A program made the position numbers and the translations under genes. Under the pieces are notes generated by a model that was not told the origin of the DNA, did not search any database, and saw nothing but the letters and a program-made list of their open reading frames with translations. This document shows positions 1 through 8,770 of a stretch of DNA of 64,000 nucleotides, piece after piece; positions within the stretch are counted from its first letter, which is position 1, and each line of letters begins with the position of its first letter. The DNA is taken from positions 3,844,001-3,908,000 of the forward strand of contig NZ_CP029008.1 of the NCBI RefSeq assembly GCF_024585165.1, written 5' to 3'. Source of the DNA: Bradyrhizobium sp. WBOS07 (GTDB lineage: Bacteria; Pseudomonadota; Alphaproteobacteria; Rhizobiales; Xanthobacteraceae).

Positions 1-2
1 CG

Positions 3-695
3 GCGATCCGCGCCCAGGTGGCTTTGGCACGGCTGAGGCCGCCGCATTCCGAAGACCCCGACATTGTCGAGCAGGCACGGCGCTATTTTGACCTCGCCAC
101 GATGCTGATCCATCCTGCCGCCCCGCGCCTGATCGCCGTCGGCGGATTATCAGGCACCGGCAAGACAGTGCTGGCGCAAGCGCTGGCGCCCCGCATCGCA
201 CCGCCGCCCGGAGCCGTCGTGCTGCGCAGCGACATCGTCCGCAAGCAGATGTTCGGGGTCGACGAAACCCATCGCTTGCCGCCCACCGCCTACACGCCGG
301 AGCATGCAGGCCGCGTCTACGAAACGCTGGCTCAACTTGCCCGGCGGGTGCTGGCGCAAGGCCATTCCGCGATCATTGACGGCGTATTTGCCCGCGAGGA
401 CGAACGAGACGCGATCGCGGCACTGGCGAGGGAGTGCAACGTGCCGCTGGACGGCCTGTTCCTGGTTGCGGACCTCGCGACCCGGCAAATGCGGATCGGA
501 AGCCGTCGGGGAGACGCATCCGACGCCACGCAAGAGGTTGCCGCGCTGCAGGAGCGCTATAATATCGGCCGTGTCGGTTGGGCGACCATCGATGCATCCG
601 GGACGCAAGAGCAGACGCTCCAGAACTGCCGGAACGCGATCGCTGCAGGCAAACAGGGCAATCTGATTGGCGCGGGCAAAGATGGCGCGACCTAG
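3..695 (+). CDS. P-loop kinase domain protein (5'-truncated by window edge)
   Basis: The reading frame is open from the window edge, so the gene starts upstream and only its C-terminal part is visible. A Walker A motif (GGLSGTGKT) lies about 45 residues in. It is followed by a DGVF segment and a basic lid-like stretch, as in zeta-toxin or AAA_33-type nucleotide kinases. In Bradyrhizobium and relatives this domain usually forms the C-terminal half of a protein with an N-terminal aminoglycoside-phosphotransferase-like domain; that half would lie outside the window. Substrate is unknown. Its end overlaps the likely start of the CHAD gene by 14 bases, which suggests co-transcription. Confidence 0.7.
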   Translation, partial: AIRAQVALARLRPPHSEDPDIVEQARRYFDLATMLIHPAAPRLIAVGGLSGTGKTVLAQALAPRIAPPPGAVVLRSDIVRKQMFGVDETHRLPPTAYTPEHAGRVYETLAQLARRVLAQGHSAIIDGVFAREDERDAIAALARECNVPLDGLFLVADLATRQMRIGSRRGDASDATQEVAALQERYNIGRVGWATIDASGTQEQTLQNCRNAIAAGKQGNLIGAGKDGAT

Positions 696-1653
696 CACGA
701 TCTCGACGGCCGCTCGCGTCACGCCGGCGGCACGTCGCAATGCCCTGCCTGGCCGCCTCAGTCCCGGTATGGCCTGCGATACCGCGTTCCGGATCATCGC
801 GCGCCGTCACCTTGCCGCCATCCTCGCCCAGCATGACGGCACCTGCCGCGGCGATCCCGATGCGCTGCACCAGATCCGGATCGCCCTGACGCATCTGCGC
901 ACCGCCATCCGCTTCTTCTCGCCGATGGTCGACGACGCCCTGCGACCGACGATCTGGGCGGAGCTGAAATGGCTGAACAGCCAGCTCGGCATGGTGCGGG
1001 ACCTCGATGTGGCGATCGAGCGGGTCGTGGCCGAGAGCGGCGACGAGCTCGCCGTGATCGCCGAGCTTCAACACTGGGACGAAAAACGCGCCGAGAGCCA
1101 TCGCGAGCTGGCGCGCGCGCTGCAATCCCCGCGCTATCGCCGCCTTGTCGAGCAGACCTCGGCCTGGATCGAGAGCGGCCCCTGGTCGACCCGGCGCAGC
1201 AAGGAAGCCATCCGGTTGCGCCGCTGCACGCTCGCTGACCATGCAATGGAGCGGCTGGCCGAGTGGGAGACGAAGCTGCTCAAGAAGGCGCGGAAGCTCC
1301 GCAAGCTCGACGTCGAGAAGCGTCACAAGCTGCGGCTTCTCAACAAGCGAATGACCTATTCGATCGAGTCACTCCAGGACCTGTTCGCTGATGAATCGCT
1401 GACGAAACAGAAGTCCATCCTCAAGCGATTGCGCAAGGCGCAACGGTCGCTCGGACAATTGAACGACGACGCGCGCGGCCAGGCGCTGGCCGCGTCATTG
1501 AATGGCGCAGGCCACGAAGCCAGCAAGCGCTTCCTCAACCGCAAGCGGGAAAAGAAGCTGCTGCGGAAGGCGTCGGCCGCCTACCGCAAACTGGACAAGA
1601 CCAAACCCTTCCGCTCCTCGGATCTCGCGCCAGGATCCGAACCGGAGGCTTAG
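682..1653 (+). CDS. CHAD domain-containing protein
   Basis: CHAD (conserved histidine alpha-helical domain) proteins bind polyphosphate and are found on polyphosphate granules. The product, about 323 residues, shows the usual helical layout with conserved histidines and basic residues (DALHQIRIALTHLRTAIRFF near the N-terminus; EKRHKLRLLNKRMTYSIE in the second half) and is Lys/Arg rich. An ATG at 682 inside the end of the upstream kinase gene is preferred; a TTG at 667 is the in-frame alternative. The gene converges on the PHA synthase gene and their stop codons overlap by 3-4 bases, so the two granule-related genes are packed tail to tail. Confidence 0.85.
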   Translation: MARPSTISTAARVTPAARRNALPGRLSPGMACDTAFRIIARRHLAAILAQHDGTCRGDPDALHQIRIALTHLRTAIRFFSPMVDDALRPTIWAELKWLNSQLGMVRDLDVAIERVVAESGDELAVIAELQHWDEKRAESHRELARALQSPRYRRLVEQTSAWIESGPWSTRRSKEAIRLRRCTLADHAMERLAEWETKLLKKARKLRKLDVEKRHKLRLLNKRMTYSIESLQDLFADESLTKQKSILKRLRKAQRSLGQLNDDARGQALAASLNGAGHEASKRFLNRKREKKLLRKASAAYRKLDKTKPFRSSDLAPGSEPEA

Positions 1654-3503
1654 GTGTGGACGTAGTCCCCCGGCGCATCGGGCAGTCCCGGCGCGTCTCC
1701 AACTCCGATCCGCGGCGGATCGCAGGGCGCGCCGGAATGCGCCACTAGCCAATTAGCCCATTCCGGCCACCACGAGCCCTCGACGTGCGGAGCCAGCTTC
1801 AGCCATTCGTCGGCACCGACATAGGGGGCATCGGCAGCCTTGGTCAGCACCTGATAGCTATGGCCGGGCTCCTCTGGAGGTGCAACGACACCGGCATTGT
1901 GACCACCGCTGGTCAACAGGAACGTCACGTCGGCATCGACCTGATAGTTGATCTTGTAGACGGATCGCCACGGCGCCACGTGATCGGCGAGGGTGCCGAC
2001 CACGAACATCGGCGCGTGAATATCGGACAGCGAAACGCTCCTGCCGTCGACCTGATAGCGCCCGCCGGCCAGATCGTTGTCGAGGAACAGCTTACGCAGA
2101 TATTCCGAATGCATGCGATACGGCAGCCGGGTTGCGTCCGCGTTCCAGGCCATCAGGTCGCTCGGCGGCGCGCCCTCACCCATCAGATAGTCATGTGACA
2201 GACGCGACCAGATCAACTCGTTGGAGCGCAGCAGCTGAAAGGCGCCGGCCATCTGCGTCGTGTCGAGATAGCCTCGCTGCCACATCATGTCTTCGAGAAA
2301 GGCGACCTGGCTCTCGTTGATGAAGAGCGTCAGCTCCCCGGCCTCGGTGAAATCGGTCTGGGCCGCAAGGAGAGTGACGGTGCCGAGGCGGTTGTCGCCG
2401 TCGCGTTCCATCGCCGCCGCGGCAATCGACAGCAGCGTGCCGCCCAGACAATAGCCGAGCGCATGCGTCTTCCGCCCCGGCACGATCAGGCCGATCATGT
2501 CCAGCGCCGCCATGACGCCCAGCTTGCGATAATCGTCAAAGGCGAGATCCCTATCCCTCGCATCCGGATTGCGCCAGGAGATCGCGAACACGGTGAACCC
2601 TTGGCCGGTCAGATATTTGACCAGCGAGTTCTGCGGCGAGAGATCGAGAATGTAGTACTTCATGATCCAGGCCGGCACGATCAGGATCGGCTCGGGCCTC
2701 ACCTGCGCGGTGGTCGGGTGGTACTGAATGAGCTCGATCAGCTCGTTGCGGTACACGACCCTGCCGGGCGAAGCCGCCACGGTCTTGCCGACCACGAACT
2801 GCTCCCCACCCGCCAGCTTCGAGTTGGAGAGCAGGCGCATCAGATCGCTGCACCAGTTCTGCCAGCCAAAGACGAAATTCTCCCCGCCGCTCTGGAACGC
2901 CTTCTCCAGCACCTTCGGATTGGTCGCTGCGAAATTCGACGGGGCCAACATGTCGAGCATCTGGCGCATCGAGAACTCGACGATGGCCTCATTGGGGTGC
3001 GACACGCCACGCACGCCCGTCGCGGCATCGCGCCACCAGCGTTCTGAGAGCAAGAACCCCTGCGCCAGCAGATTGAACGGCGCGGTCTCCCATTGCGGTC
3101 CACTGAAACGGCGGTCCCGCCCCTGCGGCTGAATCACGGACCACGGCTTCTGCTCCGGCGACGCCGCGTGCGCGGCGGCTTCCGCCAGCCGGCCGATGTC
3201 GCGCAGGATGGTGCGGGAAATCTCCATCTGGCGCTGCGGCGCCGCAGCGAGATGCGAGCCCCAATCGAGCCAGGCAAGCGACAAGGCCAGCGGCGAAATT
3301 CCGCCGGTGAACCGTGCCAGCATGGCGTGAAAGGCGCGGTCGAGTGGATATGGCTCGGATTCAGGCAGAGGGTCGGTGGCGACCGTCTTTTCTGCGGGCT
3401 TTTCGGCGCTCGCCGTCGAAGCTCCGGGAGCAGCGGCGGGACTGAGCGGGAGGGCCTGCACCGCCGGCTCTTCGGCCCGTGGAAATATCTGCACGACGCT
3501 CAT
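1650..3503 (-). CDS. phaC: Class I poly(3-hydroxyalkanoate) synthase
   Basis: Polymerises (R)-3-hydroxyacyl-CoA into storage polyester at the granule surface. The 617-residue product has the PhaC N-terminal domain (about 75-250) and an alpha/beta-hydrolase core with the lipase-like box GYCLGG, giving nucleophile Cys352, plus Asp507 (LADHVAPW) and His535 (GGHNAG) as the other triad members. Length is close to class I PhaC, with a Pro/Ala-rich N-terminal extension of about 50 residues. Start is the ATG at 3503. A TTGA-N6-TCAA box lies 68 bases upstream, so microaerobic FixK/FNR-type activation is plausible. Neighbours are a CHAD gene (convergent) and a CBS-BON gene (divergent). Confidence 0.93.
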   Translation of the reverse strand: MSVVQIFPRAEEPAVQALPLSPAAAPGASTASAEKPAEKTVATDPLPESEPYPLDRAFHAMLARFTGGISPLALSLAWLDWGSHLAAAPQRQMEISRTILRDIGRLAEAAAHAASPEQKPWSVIQPQGRDRRFSGPQWETAPFNLLAQGFLLSERWWRDAATGVRGVSHPNEAIVEFSMRQMLDMLAPSNFAATNPKVLEKAFQSGGENFVFGWQNWCSDLMRLLSNSKLAGGEQFVVGKTVAASPGRVVYRNELIELIQYHPTTAQVRPEPILIVPAWIMKYYILDLSPQNSLVKYLTGQGFTVFAISWRNPDARDRDLAFDDYRKLGVMAALDMIGLIVPGRKTHALGYCLGGTLLSIAAAAMERDGDNRLGTVTLLAAQTDFTEAGELTLFINESQVAFLEDMMWQRGYLDTTQMAGAFQLLRSNELIWSRLSHDYLMGEGAPPSDLMAWNADATRLPYRMHSEYLRKLFLDNDLAGGRYQVDGRSVSLSDIHAPMFVVGTLADHVAPWRSVYKINYQVDADVTFLLTSGGHNAGVVAPPEEPGHSYQVLTKAADAPYVGADEWLKLAPHVEGSWWPEWANWLVAHSGAPCDPPRIGVGDAPGLPDAPGDYVHT

Positions 3504-3570
3504 GGCTCAATGATCCCAAGGGCTGCGGTCTGATGTCGACGGAAGGATATGGCGAGGCCTCGGATAGGCG

Positions 3571-3584
3571 TTGAGCTGCATCAA
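3571..3584. promoter_or_regulatory. FixK/FNR-like box upstream of phaC
   Basis: TTGAGCTGCATCAA is a dyad of the form TTGA-N6-TCAA, as bound by FixK/FNR-family activators in rhizobia. Its centre is about 74 bases from the phaC start. If it activates from -41.5, a leader of roughly 30 bases is implied. Binding is inferred from the match only. Confidence 0.5.
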
Positions 3585-3634
3585 ACCGGGGACAGGTCAC
3601 AATCGCTTCATTGGGACGGACGGGCTCCGTCCCA

Positions 3635-3648
3635 TTGACCTGAGTCAA
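3635..3648. promoter_or_regulatory. FixK/FNR-like box upstream of the CBS-BON gene
   Basis: TTGACCTGAGTCAA is a second TTGA-N6-TCAA dyad, 64 bases from the first and centred about 71 bases before the CBS-BON ATG. The two boxes are separated by a 9-bp hairpin (3612-3634, GGGACGGA arms), which could insulate the divergent promoters. Binding is inferred from the match only. Confidence 0.5.
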
Positions 3649-3712
3649 GCCGCACCCGGGCGCCCGGGGTAGTTTTCGCGCATCGAAATTTGACAAGCCA
3701 GCGGAGTTGTCC

Positions 3713-4441
3713 ATGCGCGCCCACCAGATCATGACCCGGTCGGTCATCTCGGTTACCCCCGACACCAGCATCGTCGAGGCGGCGAATATCATGCTGAAGC
3801 GGCATGTCAGCGGCCTCACGGTAGTCGACGAGACCGGCAAGCTGGTCGGCGTCGTCTCCGAAGGCGATTTCATCCGCCGCAGCGAAATCGGCACCGGGCG
3901 CAAGCGCGGACGCTGGCTGCGGTTCATCCTGGGTCCGGGCAAATCCGCCAGCGATTTCGTCCACGAGCACGGCCGCAAGGTCTCGGAAGTGATGACCGAC
4001 ACGCCCATCACCATCACGGAGGATACGGCGCTCGCCGAGATCGTCGACCTCATGGAACGCAACAACGTGAAGCGGTTGCCCGTGGTGCGCGGCGACAAGG
4101 TCGTCGGGATCGTATCGCGAGCCAACCTGCTGCAGGCGGTGGCGGGGCTCGCCCGCGAGGTGCCGGATCCGACGGCGGATGACGATCACATTCGCAGCCG
4201 TATCATCGAGACCATGGAGAAGAACGACTGGTGCCCATTCGGGCTCAACGTCATCGTCCGTGACGGCATCGTTCACCTCAGCGGCGTCATCACCGAAGAG
4301 CGCACAAGGCAGGCGGCGATCGTCGCCACTGAGAACGTCGAAGGCGTGAAGAAGGTGCACGATCATCTGTGCTGGGTCGACACCATGTCGGGCATCTATC
4401 TGAACTCGCCGGAGGACGACGAACTCGCCAAGGCGAGCTGA
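3713..4441 (+). CDS. Tandem CBS domain protein with C-terminal BON domain
   Basis: The 242-residue product has two CBS motifs (about residues 1-55 and 90-145), which normally bind adenosine nucleotides, followed by a BON domain (about 160-235) that binds phospholipid or protein surfaces. It has no signal peptide, so a cytosolic energy-sensing role is the usual guess. The ATG at 3713 follows a GCGGAG ribosome site; a TTG two codons earlier is less likely. A TTGA-N6-TCAA box upstream suggests low-oxygen induction together with the divergent phaC. Confidence 0.87.
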   Translation: MRAHQIMTRSVISVTPDTSIVEAANIMLKRHVSGLTVVDETGKLVGVVSEGDFIRRSEIGTGRKRGRWLRFILGPGKSASDFVHEHGRKVSEVMTDTPITITEDTALAEIVDLMERNNVKRLPVVRGDKVVGIVSRANLLQAVAGLAREVPDPTADDDHIRSRIIETMEKNDWCPFGLNVIVRDGIVHLSGVITEERTRQAAIVATENVEGVKKVHDHLCWVDTMSGIYLNSPEDDELAKAS

Positions 4442-4478
4442 CAAGGTAGGCTGACAAGGCGAGCCTGAGTCTGGGCGA

Positions 4479-4943
4479 TCAGCGCGGAATGACGGCGGTG
4501 GCCTCGATCTCGACGCGAGCCGCCTTCTCCACCAAGCGTACCACCTGCACCAGCGCCATCGCGGGATAATGGGTGCCGAAGATGGCACGGTAGACCTTGC
4601 CGAGCGCCTTCAGGTTGGACAGGTACTCGTCCATGTCGACGACGTACCAGGTCAGCCGCACGAGGTGCTCGGGCCGCGCGCCGGCCTCGGCCAGGATCGC
4701 CGCGATGTTGCTCAGGGTCTGGCGCACCTGCGCGACAAAGCCGTCGGCGAGACGCTCCTCGGCGTCCCAGCCGATCACGCCGCCGGTGACCACGATGCGC
4801 CCTTCGGCGGCCACGCCGTTGGCATAGCCCTTCGGCATCGGCCAGCCCGACGGCTGGAGTACCTGCACCCGCGAACGGGTGCCATCCTCGGCGGCTGTGG
4901 GCAGCACCGCGAGCTGCGGGCCCTTCGGCGTCGTCACGGACAA
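4479..4943 (-). CDS. Rid family (YjgF/YER057c) protein
   Basis: Archetypal Rid proteins hydrolyse reactive enamines and imines released by amine-processing enzymes. The 154-residue product has the Rid fold signature and the terminal VEIEATAVIP strand. The catalytic Arg of RidA, expected in a PAR motif before the last strands, is Met here (YPAMALVQVVRL), so this belongs to an Arg-less Rid subgroup and imine deaminase activity cannot be assumed. It follows the 2-aminobenzoate-CoA ligase gene by 15 bases on the same strand, so a role with the amino-substituted intermediates of that pathway is likely. Confidence 0.85.
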   Translation of the reverse strand: MSVTTPKGPQLAVLPTAAEDGTRSRVQVLQPSGWPMPKGYANGVAAEGRIVVTGGVIGWDAEERLADGFVAQVRQTLSNIAAILAEAGARPEHLVRLTWYVVDMDEYLSNLKALGKVYRAIFGTHYPAMALVQVVRLVEKAARVEIEATAVIPR

Positions 4944-4958
4944 TTCGTCATCCTTTTC

Positions 4959-6650
4959 TCATTCCGCCGCGACGCCTGAGGACGTCACAGCGGCCTGCGC
5001 CAGTTGCCGCAGGGCAAAGCGCTTCAGTTTGCCGGTCTCGGTCTTCGGCAGTTGCGTCACGAACGCGATGGCCCGCGGATATTTGTATGGCGCGATCTCG
5101 CGTTTGACATGCTCCTGCAGCTCGGCCACGAGCTGCGCATCCGGCGTCACGCCGGGTGCAGCGACGACATAGGCCTTCACGATCATGCCGCGTGCCTCGT
5201 CGGGGGCGCCGACCACACCGCACTCGGCGACCGCCGGATGGGTGAGCAGGGCCGCTTCGACGTCCGTGCCTGCGATGTTGTAGCCGGAGGACACGATCAT
5301 ATCGTCGGAGCGGGACTGGTACCAGAAATAGCCGTCGCTATCCATGAGATAGGTGTCGCCGGTGATGTTCCAGCCGTTCTGGACGTACTTGCGCTGGCGC
5401 TCGTCGGCGAGATAGCGGCAACCGGTCGGCCCGCGCACCGCGAGCTTGCCCATCGTGCCCGGCGGCACGTCATGGCCGTCATCATCGACGATCTTGGCCT
5501 CGTAGCCCGGCACGGGCTTCCCGGTGGCGCCGGGACGGATCTCATTCTCGGTCGCGCTGATAAAGATGTGCAGCAGCTCGGTCGAGCCGATACCATCCAT
5601 CAACTTGATGCCGGTGGCCTTGAGCCAGGCGTCGAAGGTCGGCTTGGGCAGAGTCTCCCCGGCGGAGACGCATTTGCGCAGCGAGGAAATGTCGCGCCCG
5701 GCGAGCTTGCCGATCATGGCGCGATACGCCGTAGGTGCGGTGAAACAGACCGTGATCCTGTACTGCTCGATCGCCGCCAGGATATCGTCGGGCGTCGTCT
5801 TTTCCAGCACCACGAAGGAGGCGCCGATGTGCATCGGAAACAGCACGCCGCCGAATCCGAAGGTGAACGCGAGCGGCGCCGAACCGACGAAGCGATCGGT
5901 CTGCTCGGCCCGCAGGATGTTGCGCGCATAGCCGTCGCAGACCGCGAGCATGTCGCGGTGGAAATGCATGGTGCCTTTGGGATCGCCTGTCGTGCCGGAC
6001 GTAAAGGCAATCAGGCAGACGTCGGCGGCGGCGGTATCGACGGCTTCGAACTCCGGACGTGCGTCGGCGATGAGCGCTTCGAGCGAGTCCGGCGCGCCGT
6101 TGCCCCAATAAACGATACGCTTCAGATGGGGGGCGGCAGCCCTCGCCTTTTCCATTTCCTCGGCGAGCTTGCCGTCGCACAGCGCCAGCGCAATCTCAGC
6201 CTTCTGGATCGGATAGGACAGCTCCTTGGCGCGCAGCAGAGGCATCGTGGCCACGACTATGCCGCCGGCCTTGATCACCGCGAGATAGGTCGCAACCATC
6301 ATCGGGTTGTTGGCGGAGCGCAGCAGCACCCGTCCGCCGGGGACGAGACCGAGCTTGCCGACCAGCACATTGGCGATCCGGTTCACGAGCGCCTGCAGCT
6401 CGCGGTAGGTGTAGCTGACGGCGGGGCTGATGACGCAGGGCGCATCCCCATGGCCCAGCCCGACCCAGCGGTCGAGGAAGTAGCTGACACAGTTCAATCG
6501 GGGCGGATAGGTCAGCTCCGGCCGCGTGAAGATGAAGTCGGGCCAGAGCTCGCGCGGCGGCAGATGCTGCTGCGCAAACGTGTCGACATGGGCCGTGGCG
6601 GCGTTGCCGTCAGGCGAGCCCGTCACTTGAACCTTGGCGGCGTTGGCCAT
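4959..6650 (-). CDS. 2-aminobenzoate-CoA ligase (benzoate-CoA ligase family)
   Basis: Adenylate-forming enzyme expected to activate 2-aminobenzoate (anthranilate) with ATP and CoA as the first step of the aerobic CoA-dependent route. The 563-residue protein has the P-loop FTSGTTGDPKG, the A5 region GIGSTELLHIFIS, the ITGDTY motif and the catalytic Lys in PKTETGKLKR near the C-terminus. The N-terminus (LPPRELWPDF, YPPRLNC) resembles 2-aminobenzoate-CoA ligases rather than plain benzoate-CoA ligases. It heads a two-gene unit with the Rid gene; an operator-like palindrome lies 51 bases upstream. A substituted benzoate is the alternative substrate. Confidence 0.83.
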   Translation of the reverse strand: MANAAKVQVTGSPDGNAATAHVDTFAQQHLPPRELWPDFIFTRPELTYPPRLNCVSYFLDRWVGLGHGDAPCVISPAVSYTYRELQALVNRIANVLVGKLGLVPGGRVLLRSANNPMMVATYLAVIKAGGIVVATMPLLRAKELSYPIQKAEIALALCDGKLAEEMEKARAAAPHLKRIVYWGNGAPDSLEALIADARPEFEAVDTAAADVCLIAFTSGTTGDPKGTMHFHRDMLAVCDGYARNILRAEQTDRFVGSAPLAFTFGFGGVLFPMHIGASFVVLEKTTPDDILAAIEQYRITVCFTAPTAYRAMIGKLAGRDISSLRKCVSAGETLPKPTFDAWLKATGIKLMDGIGSTELLHIFISATENEIRPGATGKPVPGYEAKIVDDDGHDVPPGTMGKLAVRGPTGCRYLADERQRKYVQNGWNITGDTYLMDSDGYFWYQSRSDDMIVSSGYNIAGTDVEAALLTHPAVAECGVVGAPDEARGMIVKAYVVAAPGVTPDAQLVAELQEHVKREIAPYKYPRAIAFVTQLPKTETGKLKRFALRQLAQAAVTSSGVAAE

Positions 6651-6700
6651 CGCACGCTCCTTTCAGCATGGATTGCACCCGGCAGCACGATCTGGAAAAC

Positions 6701-6720
6701 ATTTTAGGCTTAAAACAATT
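6701..6720. promoter_or_regulatory. MarR-type operator A (ligase-rid unit)
   Basis: ATTTTAGGCTTAAAACAATT has TTTTA/TAAAA arms around a GGCT centre. It contains the same 15-mer as operator D in front of the monooxygenase/reductase gene (there on the opposite strand). It sits about 51 bases upstream of the ligase start. Confidence 0.7.
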
Positions 6721-6796
6721 CGGCGCAATAGTGGATTTTGGGCATCCCGTGCTTTTTCCTGCGGCAAAAGGGATGGGGCGGCGCGGCGGCCTGCGC

Positions 6797-7327
6797 TTAC
6801 GGCCGGCGGCGCGCGGCCGATTTCTGCGCCGACGCCTTGGTCTTGGCGAGCAGCCGCATCAATTCGCGGACGTCTTTCGGCGAGAGATCGGCGAACAGAT
6901 CGGCGATCCAGGTCTCGTGTTCCGCAGCCATGCGGCGGAACTCGGCGCGACCGAGCTTCGTGAGGCGGATCACCTGGACACGACGATCCGTTTCCGACGT
7001 GCGACGGTCGAGATGGCCGGACTCCACAAGGCGCTCGACCAGCCCGGTGACGTTCCCGTTCGACACCATCATGCGTTTGGAGACATCGGACAGCGTCATG
7101 CCGTCCGGCGCCTTGTCGAGCTGCGCCATCAGGTCGAACCGGGGCAGCGTGACGTCGAACCGCTGCCGCAGCCGGCCGCGGACCTCGCCCTCGATCAGCG
7201 TCGTGCAGGTCAAGAGGCGCAACCACAGCCGCAGCTCGTCGGCGTGGTCTTCCGGCGTTTCGACGGCCTTGGTCTCGGAATCGAGCATCTCGATGCAGTC
7301 ACTCTCGGCGGGCATTGGCGCCAACAC
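6797..7327 (-). CDS. MarR family transcriptional regulator
   Basis: Winged-helix repressor, probably responsive to an aromatic acid or its CoA thioester. The 176-residue product has a dimerisation N-terminus, the recognition region TLSDVSKRMMVSNGNVTGLVERL and the wing with DRRVQVIRLT, followed by a basic tail (KTKASAQKSAARRRP). A GTG at 7327 with GGGGA five bases upstream is preferred; an ATG at 7315 is the alternative. It lies between the ligase operon and the binding-protein gene, with operator-like palindromes at both ends. Six such sites across 6.7-14.7 kb mark it as the likely regulator of the whole island, itself included. Confidence 0.9.
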   Translation of the reverse strand: MLAPMPAESDCIEMLDSETKAVETPEDHADELRLWLRLLTCTTLIEGEVRGRLRQRFDVTLPRFDLMAQLDKAPDGMTLSDVSKRMMVSNGNVTGLVERLVESGHLDRRTSETDRRVQVIRLTKLGRAEFRRMAAEHETWIADLFADLSPKDVRELMRLLAKTKASAQKSAARRRP

Positions 7328-7339
7328 GGATTCCCCAAC

Positions 7340-7355
7340 ATTTTGAGCTTCAAGT
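7340..7355. promoter_or_regulatory. MarR-type operator B (autoregulatory)
   Basis: ATTTTGAGCTTCAAGT carries a TTGA/TCAA dyad around GCT and matches the core of the operator set with substitutions. It overlaps the region just 5' of the marR start, so negative autoregulation is the simple reading. Confidence 0.55.
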
Positions 7356-7410
7356 AAATCGGAGCCGGCCGCAAGTCCAAAGCTGCAACAATCGACCGCA
7401 GAGGAATTTC

Positions 7411-7428
7411 TTTAGGCTTCAAATAATT
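7411..7428. promoter_or_regulatory. MarR-type operator C (binding-protein gene)
   Basis: TTTAGGCTTCAAATAATT matches operator A in most positions. It lies 70 bases from operator B and about 140 bases before the substrate-binding-protein start, in the divergent promoter region. Confidence 0.6.
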
Positions 7429-7565
7429 GGCGCGCCGCTTGCATGCGCGCTGCCCGCAGGATGGCGATGGTTTGCGCGCTGCTTGCCGCGGCAGCCGTCA
7501 TCGGCATAAGCTTGGATTGAAGTACGCGGCTTGCAGCGCAAGCCTCGATGTCACGGGGACAGATC

Positions 7566-8741
7566 ATGAAGACGCAATTGACCTTGGCCGCAGCCGCCTT
7601 GCTCGTCGGCACCGCCCTCAATCCAGCCGTGGCGCAGGAGAAGATCAAGCTGGGCGTGGTGGTGACCCTGTCGGGACCCGCCGCTGCGCTGGGTCAGCAA
7701 GTCCGCGACGGCTTTGCGCTCGCGGTGAAGGATCTCGGCGGCAAGATGGGCGGCCGCGATGTCGAGGTGATCGTTGCGGATGACGAGCTCAAGCCGGATG
7801 CGGCGGTGACCAAGGTCAAGGGGCTTCTGGAGCGCGACAAGGTCGACTTCGTGGTCGGCCCGATCTTCTCCAACATCCTGCAGGCGATCCACCGGCCTAT
7901 CACGGAATCGAAAACCTTCCTGATCAGCCCCAATGCCGGTCCGTCGACCTTCGCCGGCAAGGACTGCAACCCGTTCTTCTACGTGACTTCGTACCAGAAC
8001 GACCAAGTGCACGCGATCCTCGGCAAAGTCGCGCAGGATCGCGGCTACAAGCGCATGTATTTGATGGTGCCGAACTATCAGGCCGGCAAGGATTCGGTGG
8101 CGGGCTTCAAGCTCGACTACAAGGGCGAGATCGTCGAGGAATCCTATATGCCGCTGAACACGCTGGATTTCCAGCCGGAGCTGTCCAAGATCGCCTCACA
8201 GAAGCCCGATGCGCTGTTCACGTTCATGCCCGGCGGCCTCGGCGTCAATCTCGTCAAGCAGTACCGGCAGGCCGGCCTCGCCGACAGCATTCCGGTGCTC
8301 TCGGCGTTCACTGTGGATGAATCGACCCTGCCGGCCCAGCAAGATGCCGCCGTCGGCATGTTTGGCGGTGCGAACTGGGCACCCAATCTCGACAATCCCC
8401 AGAACAAGAAGTTCGTGGCGTCCTACGAGGCCGCCTACAATGTCGTGCCCGGCACCTACGCCTTCCAAGCTTATGACGCCGCGATGCTGATCGACAGCGC
8501 GGTCAAGGCCGTGAAGGGCGATCTGTCGAACAAGGCAGCGGTCCAGGCGGCGCTGAAGAAGGCCGACTTCACCTCGCTGCGCGGCGCCTTCAAGTTCAAC
8601 ACCAACGGCTATCCGATCCAGGACTTCTATCTGACCAAGGTGGCCAAGCGTCCCGACGGCAAGTTCCAGACCGAGATCGTGCAGAAGGTCTTCGAGAATT
8701 ACGGCGACCGTTATGCCAAGGACTGCAAGGCGGCGAACTAA
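7566..8741 (+). CDS. Branched-chain-amino-acid-type ABC transporter substrate-binding protein
   Basis: Periplasmic ligand-binding protein of the LivJ class (type I fold), many of which bind aromatic acids in rhizobia. A Sec signal peptide (MKTQLTLAAAALLVGTALNP, ending AVAQ) precedes KIKLGVVVTLSGPAAALGQQ, the first strand and ligand loop. Start is the ATG at 7566 after GGGGA; an upstream ATG at 7548 would extend the signal peptide. No permease or ATPase genes of the Liv type lie nearby, so it must use components coded elsewhere. Its position under the MarR-type operators suggests 2-aminobenzoate or a related acid as ligand (inference). Confidence 0.88.
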   Translation: MKTQLTLAAAALLVGTALNPAVAQEKIKLGVVVTLSGPAAALGQQVRDGFALAVKDLGGKMGGRDVEVIVADDELKPDAAVTKVKGLLERDKVDFVVGPIFSNILQAIHRPITESKTFLISPNAGPSTFAGKDCNPFFYVTSYQNDQVHAILGKVAQDRGYKRMYLMVPNYQAGKDSVAGFKLDYKGEIVEESYMPLNTLDFQPELSKIASQKPDALFTFMPGGLGVNLVKQYRQAGLADSIPVLSAFTVDESTLPAQQDAAVGMFGGANWAPNLDNPQNKKFVASYEAAYNVVPGTYAFQAYDAAMLIDSAVKAVKGDLSNKAAVQAALKKADFTSLRGAFKFNTNGYPIQDFYLTKVAKRPDGKFQTEIVQKVFENYGDRYAKDCKAAN

Positions 8742-8770
8742 GCGGCGTACTGCGTTGAGGGAGGACTGCA

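Noticed and set aside
5004..6707. 567-codon plus-strand open frame
   Set aside because: Antisense to the ligase gene, whose adenylation motifs are complete.
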